NCBI RefSeq assembly: GCF_014648875.1
Contig: NZ_BMRY01000002.1
Location: 496,001-560,000 of the forward strand
DNA: 64,000 nt
From: Streptomyces parvus
GTDB taxonomy: Bacteria > Actinomycetota > Actinomycetes > Streptomycetales > Streptomycetaceae
Direction: 5' to 3'
Shown here: positions 1-7,127 of the stretch, one piece after another
How the letters are laid out: every line of letters begins with the position of its first letter
How positions within the stretch are numbered: position 1 is the first letter of the stretch
Notes under the pieces: model-generated
What the model was told of the DNA's origin: nothing
Seen by the model: the letters and a program-made list of their open reading frames with translations, nothing else
Databases searched by the model: none
Position numbers and translations under genes: made by a program

Positions 1-394
1 GCAGGTACAGCAGCCGCTCGCCCTCCGGGGAGGTCACCTCGTACCCGGTCCCCGGCGCGTCCATCGCCACCGCCCGCACCCGGTGCCCGCTGATCAGCGT
101 CAGGACCTGACCGTCCGGGACCCGCCCGGCGGGCGGCAGCGGGGCGGGCAGTTCGACGGCGGGCCCGTCGTGCGGGTGGGTCAGCAGCACCTGGCGGACC
201 GCGCCCAGCGAACGCCCCGCACGGGCGGCCGCGAACATCGCGCCGGGGGTGAGGTCCAGCAGCAGCGCGTCGTCGACCAGCAACGCCGTCGCGGCCCGCG
301 CCCACGGGCCGCGGGCCGACGCGCAGACCGCACAGGGGCAGGAGGGGCGCGGCAGCCCGTCGGGGGCTCCGGTGCCGAGCAGTGTCAGTTCCAC
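1..394 (-). CDS. MBL-fold hydrolase-like N-terminal part (partial; probably cobinamide-processing fusion)
   Basis: The gene starts with GTG at 394 and runs off the left edge, so only 131 residues are visible. They begin VELTLLGTGAPEGLPRPSCP and include a THPHDGPAVE stretch, which looks like a beta-lactamase-fold N-terminus with a truncated metal motif. A CPCAVCA cysteine cluster lies near residue 20. From memory, Streptomyces proteins starting this way are annotated as bifunctional adenosylcobinamide kinase/guanylyltransferases (CobU) with an N-terminal MBL-like domain. The kinase part would lie outside the window, so that function is inference; a stand-alone MBL hydrolase is the alternative. 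Confidence 0.6.
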   Translation of the reverse strand, partial: MELTLLGTGAPDGLPRPSCPCAVCASARGPWARAATALLVDDALLLDLTPGAMFAAARAGRSLGAVRQVLLTHPHDGPAVELPAPLPPAGRVPDGQVLTLISGHRVRAVAMDAPGTGYEVTSPEGERLLYL

Positions 395-472
395 ACCTTG
401 ATCCTCCCGTGTCCCCGCTCAGGCTGCCCGCCCGGCTAGGCTTCGGGCAGCAACGTGACCCAGGAGGCGGAC

Positions 473-682
473 ATGGCGTGGACGTGGCGGTTCGAGAAGT
501 CCGACGGTACGGAGACGGAGCCGGCGCTGCAGCCGGAGGAGTTCACCACCCAGGGCGACGCGGAGTCCTGGATCGGTGAGTACTGGAAAGAGCTCCTGGA
601 GGGCGGTGCCGCACAGGTGACGCTCTTCGAGGACACCACCAAGATCTACGGCCCGATGAGCCTGCAGGCCGACGGCGCCTGA
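473..682 (+). CDS. Conserved small acidic protein of unknown function
   Basis: This 69-residue protein begins MAWTWRFEKSDGTE. An AGGAGG ribosome site at 462-467 sits five bases before the ATG, which favours this start over the in-frame GTG at 455. It is acidic, tryptophan-rich at the start, and has no signal peptide or membrane segment. I recognise it as a small protein conserved in Streptomyces but know no function. It is divergent from the MBL-fold gene and convergent with the HtrA-type protease, separated from the latter by a strong bidirectional terminator. Confidence 0.8.
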   Translation: MAWTWRFEKSDGTETEPALQPEEFTTQGDAESWIGEYWKELLEGGAAQVTLFEDTTKIYGPMSLQADGA

Positions 683-694
683 CACGCGAGCGGT

Positions 695-734
695 CGAGAG
701 GGGCGGTACGGGCGAACCCGTACCGCCCCTCTCG
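695..734. terminator. Bidirectional intrinsic terminator
   Basis: A perfect 18-bp stem (695-712 with 717-734) is closed by a CGAA loop. It lies between two convergent genes and can serve both. It has no U-tract, as is usual for Streptomyces hairpins. Confidence 0.85.
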
Positions 735-748
735 GACTCCGGGAAGGG

Positions 749-1837
749 TCAGATCTCCCCGAGCGTGACCTCCGCCGTCCGGCTGTCGCCGTCCCGCGTG
801 TACGTCACGGTCACCTTCTCGCCCGGCTTCTCGCCCGCCAGCGCCTCGGAGAGCGAGGTGATCGTGGTGACCTCGGCGTCCCCGACCTTCGTGATGGTGT
901 CCCCGGGCCGCAGCCCCGCGTCGGCCGCCGCGCCGCCCCGCTCCACGCTGACCAGCGCCACCCCGGCCGGGCGGTAGTTGTCGTCGACGACCGTGCGGCC
1001 GGTGATGTTGAGCGCCGCCCGGCCCGAGTCGGTGACCTTGCCGTCCTTGATGATCTGGTCGGCGACCGTACGCACCATCGAGACGGGGATCGCGAAGCCG
1101 ATGCCGGGGGCCGCGCTGTCGCCCATCTGCGGGTCGGTCGCGGCCAGGGTCGGAATGCCGATCACCTGGCTGTCGAGGTTCACCAGCGCACCGCCGCTGT
1201 TGCCCGGGTTGATCGCCGCGGACGTCTGCACCATGTTGGCGATCGTCGCGCCCGTGCCACCGCCCGACCGGCTCTCGCTCACCGTCCGGCCGAGCGCGGA
1301 GACGATGCCCTGGGTGACGCTGCTGGACAGGCCCAGCGGCGAGCCCATCGCCAGTACGATCTGCCCGACCTCGACCTTCTCCGCGTCGCCGAACTCCGCG
1401 GCCCGCAGCCCGTCCGGCACCTCGTCGAGCTTGATCACGGCCAGGTCCTGCTCCGGGTAGGAGGAGACCAGCGAGGCGTTCAGCACCGCCTCCCCGGTGG
1501 CGACGCTGACCTTGAACGTCTTCTCGTCACCGACCACATGGGCGTTGGTGACGATGTGCCCCTTGTCGTCGTACACGATGCCGGAGCCGAGCCCCTCCGA
1601 GGCGTCGATCTGCACCACCGACGGCAGTACGTCGTTGATGACGCCCTGGTAGGCGTTCTCCAGATCGTCGGGGGCGCGCTTCACCGCACCCTGCGCCGTA
1701 CCCGACGCACTGGCCTCGGGGGCCGGGGCCGCCGGACCCGTACCGGAGCAGCCGCCCGCCAGGGCGAGGGCGCAGACGGCCGCGGACAGGGGGAGCAGCA
1801 GCCTGCGCGCCCGGCTGCGGGAGGGGTGAGAGTCCAT
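749..1837 (-). CDS. HtrA/DegP-type trypsin-like serine protease with PDZ domain, secreted lipoprotein
   Basis: This is a 362-residue exported serine protease of the S1C type, probably acting in envelope protein quality control. A basic N-terminus and hydrophobic stretch end in a degenerate lipobox with Cys30. The catalytic triad is visible: His100 in NAHVVG, Asp131 in DLAVIKLD and Ser214 in GNSGGALVN. A PDZ domain covers about 275-360. I chose the ATG at 1837 because it puts the signal peptide at the front; an upstream GTG-type start would add 30 poorly conserved residues. Upstream on the same strand are the methyltransferase and DUF3043 genes, and PspA is divergent from them, which suggests an envelope-stress neighbourhood. 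Confidence 0.88.
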   Translation of the reverse strand: MDSHPSRSRARRLLLPLSAAVCALALAGGCSGTGPAAPAPEASASGTAQGAVKRAPDDLENAYQGVINDVLPSVVQIDASEGLGSGIVYDDKGHIVTNAHVVGDEKTFKVSVATGEAVLNASLVSSYPEQDLAVIKLDEVPDGLRAAEFGDAEKVEVGQIVLAMGSPLGLSSSVTQGIVSALGRTVSESRSGGGTGATIANMVQTSAAINPGNSGGALVNLDSQVIGIPTLAATDPQMGDSAAPGIGFAIPVSMVRTVADQIIKDGKVTDSGRAALNITGRTVVDDNYRPAGVALVSVERGGAAADAGLRPGDTITKVGDAEVTTITSLSEALAGEKPGEKVTVTYTRDGDSRTAEVTLGEI

Positions 1838-1908
1838 GTCCGAAAGTCTCGTGGCGGGCCCGTTCGGGTGCCCGTGCTGATGGGCCGAACGGGCCTGCCG
1901 GCCTCCGG

Positions 1909-2703
1909 CTAGCCGCGCACCCCGCACAGATGCAGCAGCGCCGCCACACCCCGGTACGGGTCGGTCCGCCCGGCCCGGTCCTCCAGGGTGAGGACCCGCT
2001 CCAGCTCCTCGGCCGGCAGCTCCACGTCGTTGCCGACGTTGTCCGTGAAGACCCGCACCCCGTACCAGGCGTGCAGCGGCGCGGCGATCCCGGCGAGCGT
2101 GGCCCGCAGGGCGTCGAGCCGGTCGGCCCGCACGGTGAGGCCGAGGCGGTTGGTGTACGCGGCGGTGTCGAAGGCCGTCAGGGCCGCGCCGAAGTCACCG
2201 GCGAGCCCAGGGCGCATCGCGAGCGCGTCCGCGTTCCGTACGAGCAGGGAGAGCAGACCGCCCGGCGCCAGCATCCGGGCGAGCCCGGCCAGCATCGGGT
2301 CCGGCTCCTCGACGTACATCAGGACGCCGTGGCACAGCACCACGTCGAAGCTGCCCGGCAGGAAGTGCACGCCGGTCTCGCGGCCGTCGCCCTCGATCAG
2401 CCGGACCCGCTCCCGGATCCCCTCCGGCTCGCTCGCCAGGGACGCCCGGGCCGACGCCAGCATCTCCGCGTCCGACTCCAGACCGGTCACCGAGTGACCG
2501 GCCCGCGCCAGACGCAGTGCCTGGGTGCCCTGGCCCATGCCGACGTCCAGGACACGCAGCCGCCGGCCCACCGGGAACCGCCCGGCTATCTGCTCGTCCA
2601 GCTGCCGGGCGACCAGCTCCTGACGGACCTTGTTGCGTACGCCGTCGAGACCCGCCAGCCATGCCGAGGAGACCCCGGTGAAGCCGGAGGCCTCCGTGCT
2701 CAG
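1909..2703 (-). CDS. Class I SAM-dependent methyltransferase
   Basis: A 264-residue protein with a Rossmann-type SAM-binding core. Motif I reads LDVGMGQGTQALRLA (about residues 46-60), followed by the acidic LESD turn and VLCHGVLMYVEEPD. The substrate is unknown. The reading frame gives LSTEASGF directly after the upstream gene, with no ATG or GTG in range. The best start is therefore CTG at 2703, overlapping the DUF3043 stop as CTGA, with GGAGAG five bases upstream. It is translationally coupled to DUF3043 and is followed by the HtrA-type protease. Confidence 0.82.
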   Translation of the reverse strand: MSTEASGFTGVSSAWLAGLDGVRNKVRQELVARQLDEQIAGRFPVGRRLRVLDVGMGQGTQALRLARAGHSVTGLESDAEMLASARASLASEPEGIRERVRLIEGDGRETGVHFLPGSFDVVLCHGVLMYVEEPDPMLAGLARMLAPGGLLSLLVRNADALAMRPGLAGDFGAALTAFDTAAYTNRLGLTVRADRLDALRATLAGIAAPLHAWYGVRVFTDNVGNDVELPAEELERVLTLEDRAGRTDPYRGVAALLHLCGVRG

Positions 2704-3299
2704 GGCCGCTCTCCGCGCTTGACCTGCGGCTTCGGCAGACGCAGTCGGCGCATCTGGAGCGTGCGCATCAGGCCGTACGCCACGGCTCCGCGCTTCGGCG
2801 TGTCCGGGAAGCGCTCGCGGAGCTGCTTCTTCAGGCGGATCGACAGGCCGATCGAGTCGATCACGATCAGGATGATCACGCCGAGCCACAGCAGCAGCGA
2901 GATGCTCTGGATGTTCTGCACCTGGATCACGCTGAGGATCAGGATGATCACGGCGAGCGGCAGGAACCACTCGGCGATGCAGAAGCGCGAGTCCACGTAG
3001 TCGCGGACGAAGCGCCGGACCGGGCCCTTGTCGCGGACCGGGAGATACCGCTCGTCACCCGACGCGAGCGCCTCGCGCTGCCGGGCCAGGTCGGCGCGGC
3101 GCGCTTCGCGCTGGCGCTTCATGGCCGCCTTGCGGTCGGCGGGCGCCGCGGACGCGGCACGACGCCGCTGCGTCTGGGCCTCGCTGCGCTTGGGGGTGGG
3201 GCGACCCTTGGGAGCCTGCGGGTCGCGGGGCTGCTGGGAGAGGTCCGCCGTCACCTTGTCGGTGGGGGCCTTCTCTGTCTTGGCACGGCTACGGAACAC
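2700..3299 (-). CDS. DUF3043 family membrane protein
   Basis: A 199-residue protein starting with GTG at 3299 (VFRSRAKTEKAP). The N-terminal half is very basic and Gln/Arg/Ala-rich, probably cytoplasmic and charged (about 1-110). Two hydrophobic segments follow (about 115-135 and 138-158), then a basic tail. This matches the actinobacterial DUF3043 family, whose function is not known. It heads a three-gene unit with the methyltransferase and HtrA-type protease, and is divergent from pspA. Confidence 0.82.
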   Translation of the reverse strand: MFRSRAKTEKAPTDKVTADLSQQPRDPQAPKGRPTPKRSEAQTQRRRAASAAPADRKAAMKRQREARRADLARQREALASGDERYLPVRDKGPVRRFVRDYVDSRFCIAEWFLPLAVIILILSVIQVQNIQSISLLLWLGVIILIVIDSIGLSIRLKKQLRERFPDTPKRGAVAYGLMRTLQMRRLRLPKPQVKRGERP

Positions 3300-3628
3300 A
3301 AAACCCAAGGGTACGGGGTCGGTGCGCGGACCCCGCGACCCGGGCGGGCACGATCCGGCAACGGACGGGGTGCCCACAAGGGCCCTGACCGGCCCATACG
3401 GGCGTTTACCGGCTGTTCCGAAGTCCGTCACGGGCCGGTTCCGAAGTCTGGCGGGGACGGTCCCGGGGCCTCACCTACACCCTGGGCGGGAGCGTTCGCC
3501 CGCCGCACTCGTCCTTGGGGAGGAGCACATCGGTGCCCGAACAGTGCGGTAATAGAGGCAGGGCCCGTACTGTGGGTTCTATCGGGAGTGCTGGAGCTCA
3601 GTCCGTCAGAAGGGGGCGCGCGAAGCCC
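3300..3628. other. Divergent control region between DUF3043 and pspA
   Basis: No credible gene lies in these 329 bases. They hold an 11-base direct repeat (see next entry) and a six-base inverted repeat GGGGTC/GACCCC at 3315-3334 just upstream of the DUF3043 start. An AT-poor stretch follows, with a possible -10-like TAATAG near 3551 on the pspA side. An AGGGGG ribosome site lies before pspA. I cannot assign a sigma-factor class. Confidence 0.5.
3415..3448. repeat. Direct repeat GTTCCGAAGTC x2, period 23
   Basis: GTTCCGAAGTC occurs at 3415-3425 and again at 3438-3448. Both copies are preceded by CCGG. The 23-base period is close to two helical turns, so two factor-binding sites on one DNA face are possible. 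It sits in the divergent promoter region of pspA and DUF3043. Confidence 0.5.
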
Positions 3629-4426
3629 ATGAGCGGTGTCATGAAGCGTATGGGGATGATCTTCCGCGCGAAGGCAAACAAGGCCCTTGACCGGGCCGAG
3701 GATCCGCGCGAGACCCTCGATTACTCGTACCAGAAGCAGCTGGAGCTGCTTCAGAAGGTGCGTCGCGGCGTCGCCGACGTGGCGACGTCCCGCAAGCGCC
3801 TGGAGCTGCAGCTGAACCAGCTGCAGGGCCAGTCGTCCAAGCTGGAGGACCAGGGCCGCAAGGCGCTGGCGCTGGGCCGCGAGGACCTGGCGCGCGAGGC
3901 GCTGTCACGGCGCGCCGCCCTCCAGCAGCAGGTCACCGACCTGGAGACGCAGCACACCACGCTCCAGGGCGAGGAGGAGAAGCTCACCCTCGCGGCGCAG
4001 CGCCTCCAGGCCAAGGTCGACGCCTTCCGCACGAAGAAGGAGACCATCAAGGCCACCTACACCGCGGCCCAGGCCCAGACCCGGATCGGCGAGGCCTTCT
4101 CCGGCATCTCCGAGGAGATGGGCGACGTCGGCCTCGCGATCCAGCGGGCCGAGGACAAGACGCAGCAGCTCCAGGCGCGGGCCGGTGCCATCGACGAGCT
4201 GCTCGCCTCCGGCGCCCTGGACGACCCGACCGGCACGGCGAAGGACGACATCGCCGCCGAGCTGGACCGGATCTCCGGCGGCAGCGACGTGGAGCTGGAG
4301 CTCCAGCGCATGAAGGCCGAGCTGGCGGGCGGCTCCTCGTCCTCGCAGCAGGCCATCGAGGGCGGCGCCCAGGACGGTTCCCAGCAGTCGCAGCAGTCGT
4401 CCCCGCACAAGTTCGACAAGCAGTAA
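3629..4426 (+). CDS. pspA: PspA/IM30 family phage-shock protein
   Basis: A 265-residue, almost wholly helical protein typical of PspA/Vipp1 membrane-stress effectors, which polymerise on the inner face of the membrane. It starts MSGVMKRMGMIFRAKANKAL, with the amphipathic N-terminal helix and the conserved RAEDPRETLDYSYQKQ motif. Long coiled coils cover about 40-220. A Ser/Gln-rich tail after about 240 is an actinobacterial extension. ATG at 3629 was chosen; ATG at 3641 is possible. The pspAA gene follows after ten bases, and a two-component pair comes next. Confidence 0.93.
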   Translation: MSGVMKRMGMIFRAKANKALDRAEDPRETLDYSYQKQLELLQKVRRGVADVATSRKRLELQLNQLQGQSSKLEDQGRKALALGREDLAREALSRRAALQQQVTDLETQHTTLQGEEEKLTLAAQRLQAKVDAFRTKKETIKATYTAAQAQTRIGEAFSGISEEMGDVGLAIQRAEDKTQQLQARAGAIDELLASGALDDPTGTAKDDIAAELDRISGGSDVELELQRMKAELAGGSSSSQQAIEGGAQDGSQQSQQSSPHKFDKQ

Positions 4427-4436
4427 GGGCAGCGTC

Positions 4437-4715
4437 ATGATCGTACGGATCATGGGGGAGGGCCAGGTCAAGCTGGCCGACAGTCACTTCGTCGAGCTGA
4501 ACGAACTCGACGACGTCCTGCTCAAGGAGATGGAGAGCGGCGACGGCCCCGGCTTTCGCACGACCCTCCACGCACTCCTGGACAAGGTGCGCGAGCTCGG
4601 CACTCCGCTGCCGGACGACTCCCTGGAGCCGTCCGAGCTGATCCTGCCGGCGCCCGACGCCACCCTCGAAGACGTGCGCGCCATGCTCAGCGACGACGGG
4701 CTCATCCCCAACTGA
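4437..4715 (+). CDS. pspAA: PspA-associated protein PspAA
   Basis: A 92-residue protein beginning MIVRIMGEGQVKL. This is the small PspA-associated domain protein found next to pspA in actinobacteria, where it is thought to partner PspA in membrane-stress sensing. It is acidic at the C-terminus and has no membrane segment. The ten-base gap to pspA indicates co-transcription. Confidence 0.88.
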   Translation: MIVRIMGEGQVKLADSHFVELNELDDVLLKEMESGDGPGFRTTLHALLDKVRELGTPLPDDSLEPSELILPAPDATLEDVRAMLSDDGLIPN

Positions 4716-4869
4716 TCCACGGGACGCCCACCAGCACCCCCTGCCCCGCGTCCGGTCCGCCGGCTGCGGGGCAGCAGTGCTTCAGCCCGCTTCCGGACCG
4801 GGCCGGCCACTGCCCGTGCTTGTCGGGGAAGGCACGCCGCCGACGACCGGCCGCGTACCGTTGCTGGAC

Positions 4870-6192
4870 GTGACCACCCTCTCGTCCGGCTTCGCGCGCG
4901 CCCGCCGCTGGCTGCGGGACCATCCGCTCGCCTTCGACGCGACCCTGGCGTTCTGCACCCTCGTCGCGATGATCTGCAGCTCGTTCACCGATCCGGGCGA
5001 CGGCCACGGGCCGCCCGCCTTCGGGGCCCGTACCCCCGAGCTGTTCAGCGTGCTCCTGATGACCCTCACCGCCGCGGCCCTCGTCCTGCGGCGCCGCCGA
5101 CCGATGCAGGTCCTCGCCGTCACCGCGGCGCTCGCGGCCGTCGAGTACGTCCTGATGGACCCGCCCGCCCCGGTGGTCATGAGCACCGTCATCGCCCTCT
5201 ACACCGTCGCCTCGCGCACCGACCGCCCGACGACCTGGCGGGTCGGGCTGCTGACCATGGGAGGGCTCACCGCGGCCGCGATGGTCTTCGGCTCGACCCC
5301 CTGGTACAGCCAGGAGAACTTCGGCGTCTTCGCCTGGACCGGTCTCGCCTCCGCCGCCGGTGACGCCGTACGCAGCCGGCGCGCGTTCGTCGACGCCATC
5401 CGGGAGCGGGCCGAGCGGGCCGAGCGCACCCGGGAGGAGGAGGCCCGCCGCCGGGTCGCCGAGGAGCGGCTGCGGATCGCCCGGGACCTCCACGACGTCG
5501 TCGCCCACCACATCGCCCTGGTCAACGTCCAGGCCGGGGTCGCCGCCCACGTCATGGACAAGCGCCCGGACCAGGCCAAGGAGGCGCTCGCCCACGTCCG
5601 CGACGCCAGCCGCTCCGCCCTCAACGAACTCCGGGTCACCGTCGGCCTCCTGCGCCAGCAGGGCGACCCCGAGGCGCCCACCGAACCGGCCCCCGGGCTC
5701 GCCGTCCTCGGCGAACTGGTCACCACCTTCCGCAACGCCGGGCTCCCCGTCGAGGTGGCCTGCGCCGACCGCGACCGGCTGCCCGCCGCCGTCGACCTCG
5801 CCGCCTACCGGGTCATCCAGGAGGCCCTCACCAACGTCCGCAAGCACGCGGGCGCCGGGGCCAGGGCCGAGGTGAGCGTCGTACGGGTGGGGGCCACCGC
5901 CGAGGTCACCGTGCTCGACAACGGCCGGGGGAGCGCCGGCCGGCGCCCCGGGACCGGACCGGCAGGCGGGACCGGACCGGACGGCGGCGGCCCGGGCGAC
6001 GGCGACGGGCAGGCCGGCGGCGGCCACGGCCTGGTCGGCATGCGGGAACGCGTCACCGCCCTCGGCGGAGCCCTCACCGCGGGGCCTCGGTACGGCGGCG
6101 GCTTCCGGGTGCATGCGATCCTTCCGGTCGAGGCCCGCACGGGTGAACCGGACCGGCCGGGCACAGCGGGCGGGACGGGGCTCCGCCGATGA
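4870..6192 (+). CDS. NarL-family sensor histidine kinase
   Basis: A 440-residue membrane kinase starting with GTG at 4870. Hydrophobic segments at about 20-40, 58-75, 80-98, 102-115 and 125-140 form the sensor part. A HisKA_3 dimerisation domain carries the phospho-acceptor His208 in ARDLHDVVAHH. The HATPase domain follows, with DNGRGS and a C-terminal GGHGLVGMRERV box; a Gly/Pro-rich insert separates them. It overlaps the response regulator by four bases (ATGA). With pspA-pspAA just upstream it resembles LiaS/VraS-type envelope-stress sensors, but that role is inferred from position. Confidence 0.9.
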   Translation: MTTLSSGFARARRWLRDHPLAFDATLAFCTLVAMICSSFTDPGDGHGPPAFGARTPELFSVLLMTLTAAALVLRRRRPMQVLAVTAALAAVEYVLMDPPAPVVMSTVIALYTVASRTDRPTTWRVGLLTMGGLTAAAMVFGSTPWYSQENFGVFAWTGLASAAGDAVRSRRAFVDAIRERAERAERTREEEARRRVAEERLRIARDLHDVVAHHIALVNVQAGVAAHVMDKRPDQAKEALAHVRDASRSALNELRVTVGLLRQQGDPEAPTEPAPGLAVLGELVTTFRNAGLPVEVACADRDRLPAAVDLAAYRVIQEALTNVRKHAGAGARAEVSVVRVGATAEVTVLDNGRGSAGRRPGTGPAGGTGPDGGGPGDGDGQAGGGHGLVGMRERVTALGGALTAGPRYGGGFRVHAILPVEARTGEPDRPGTAGGTGLRR

Positions 6193-6917
6193 CCCAGCCG
6201 ACTCCGGCATCGACGCCCGACGCGCGGGAAGCGCCGATCAGGGTGCTGCTCGCCGACGACCAGGCGCTGCTGCGCAGCGCGTTCCGGGTGCTGGTGGACT
6301 CCGAGCCGGACATGGAGGTGGTCGGCGAGGCCGCCGACGGGGCCCAGGCCGTCGAGCTGGCCCGCGCCACGGGCGCCGACGTGGTGCTCATGGACATCCG
6401 GATGCCGGGCACCGACGGGCTCGCCGCCACCCGCATGATCAGCGCCGACCCGGAGCTGGCCGCGGTGCGGGTGGTCATGCTCACCACCTTCGAGGTCGAC
6501 GAGTACGTCGTCCAGTCACTGCGCGCCGGGGCCTCCGGATTCCTCGGCAAGGGCGCGGAGCCCGACGAGCTCCTCAACGCCATCCGGATCGCCGCGGCCG
6601 GCGAGGCGCTGCTCTCCCCGGCGGCGACCAAGGGGCTCATCGCCACGTTCCTGGCCCAGGGCGGCAGTTCGGAGGAGGGGCCGGACAGTGCGGAGTACGC
6701 GGAGCGGCTGGCGGCGCTCACCGGCCGCGAACGCGAGGTGCTGGTGCAGGTCGCGGGCGGCCACCCCAACGACCGGATCGCCGAGCGGCTGGAGGTCAGC
6801 CCGCTCACCGTCAAGACCCATGTGAACCGGGCGATGGCGAAACTGGGCGCCCGGGACCGGGCGCAATTGGTGGTCATCGCCTACGAATCGGGCCTGGTGC
6901 GTCCCCGCGCGGACTGA
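6189..6917 (+). CDS. NarL/LuxR-family response regulator
   Basis: A 242-residue regulator. The receiver domain has the acidic pair in LLADDQ (about 21-25), the phospho-acceptor Asp69 in LMDIRMPG, the conserved Thr in MLTTF and Lys in FLGKG. A LuxR-type helix-turn-helix occupies about 175-235 (LTGREREVLVQVAGG, then LTVKTHVNRAMAKLG). Its ATG lies inside the stop of the kinase gene, so the two are translationally coupled. The RND exporter 210 bases downstream is a plausible target; the sequence does not prove it. Confidence 0.93.
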   Translation: MTQPTPASTPDAREAPIRVLLADDQALLRSAFRVLVDSEPDMEVVGEAADGAQAVELARATGADVVLMDIRMPGTDGLAATRMISADPELAAVRVVMLTTFEVDEYVVQSLRAGASGFLGKGAEPDELLNAIRIAAAGEALLSPAATKGLIATFLAQGGSSEEGPDSAEYAERLAALTGREREVLVQVAGGHPNDRIAERLEVSPLTVKTHVNRAMAKLGARDRAQLVVIAYESGLVRPRAD

Positions 6918-7127
6918 CCCGGGGGCGGCACGGGTGTACGGCGGTGTACTCCACCTGCGGTATGCGCGGCATAAGAAAGCAGCCCGGCGGGCGACGTTTC
7001 GGCTCTGCGGAGCGGAGATCGTAGGACTGGGCTGGAGGGGTGGTCCCCGACGGGGCTCCCGATGCGATCCCCGGTGTTCTCCTCTCCCCGCCCTCTGCCG
7101 CGTACGCCACAGAAGAGAGACCCACCC

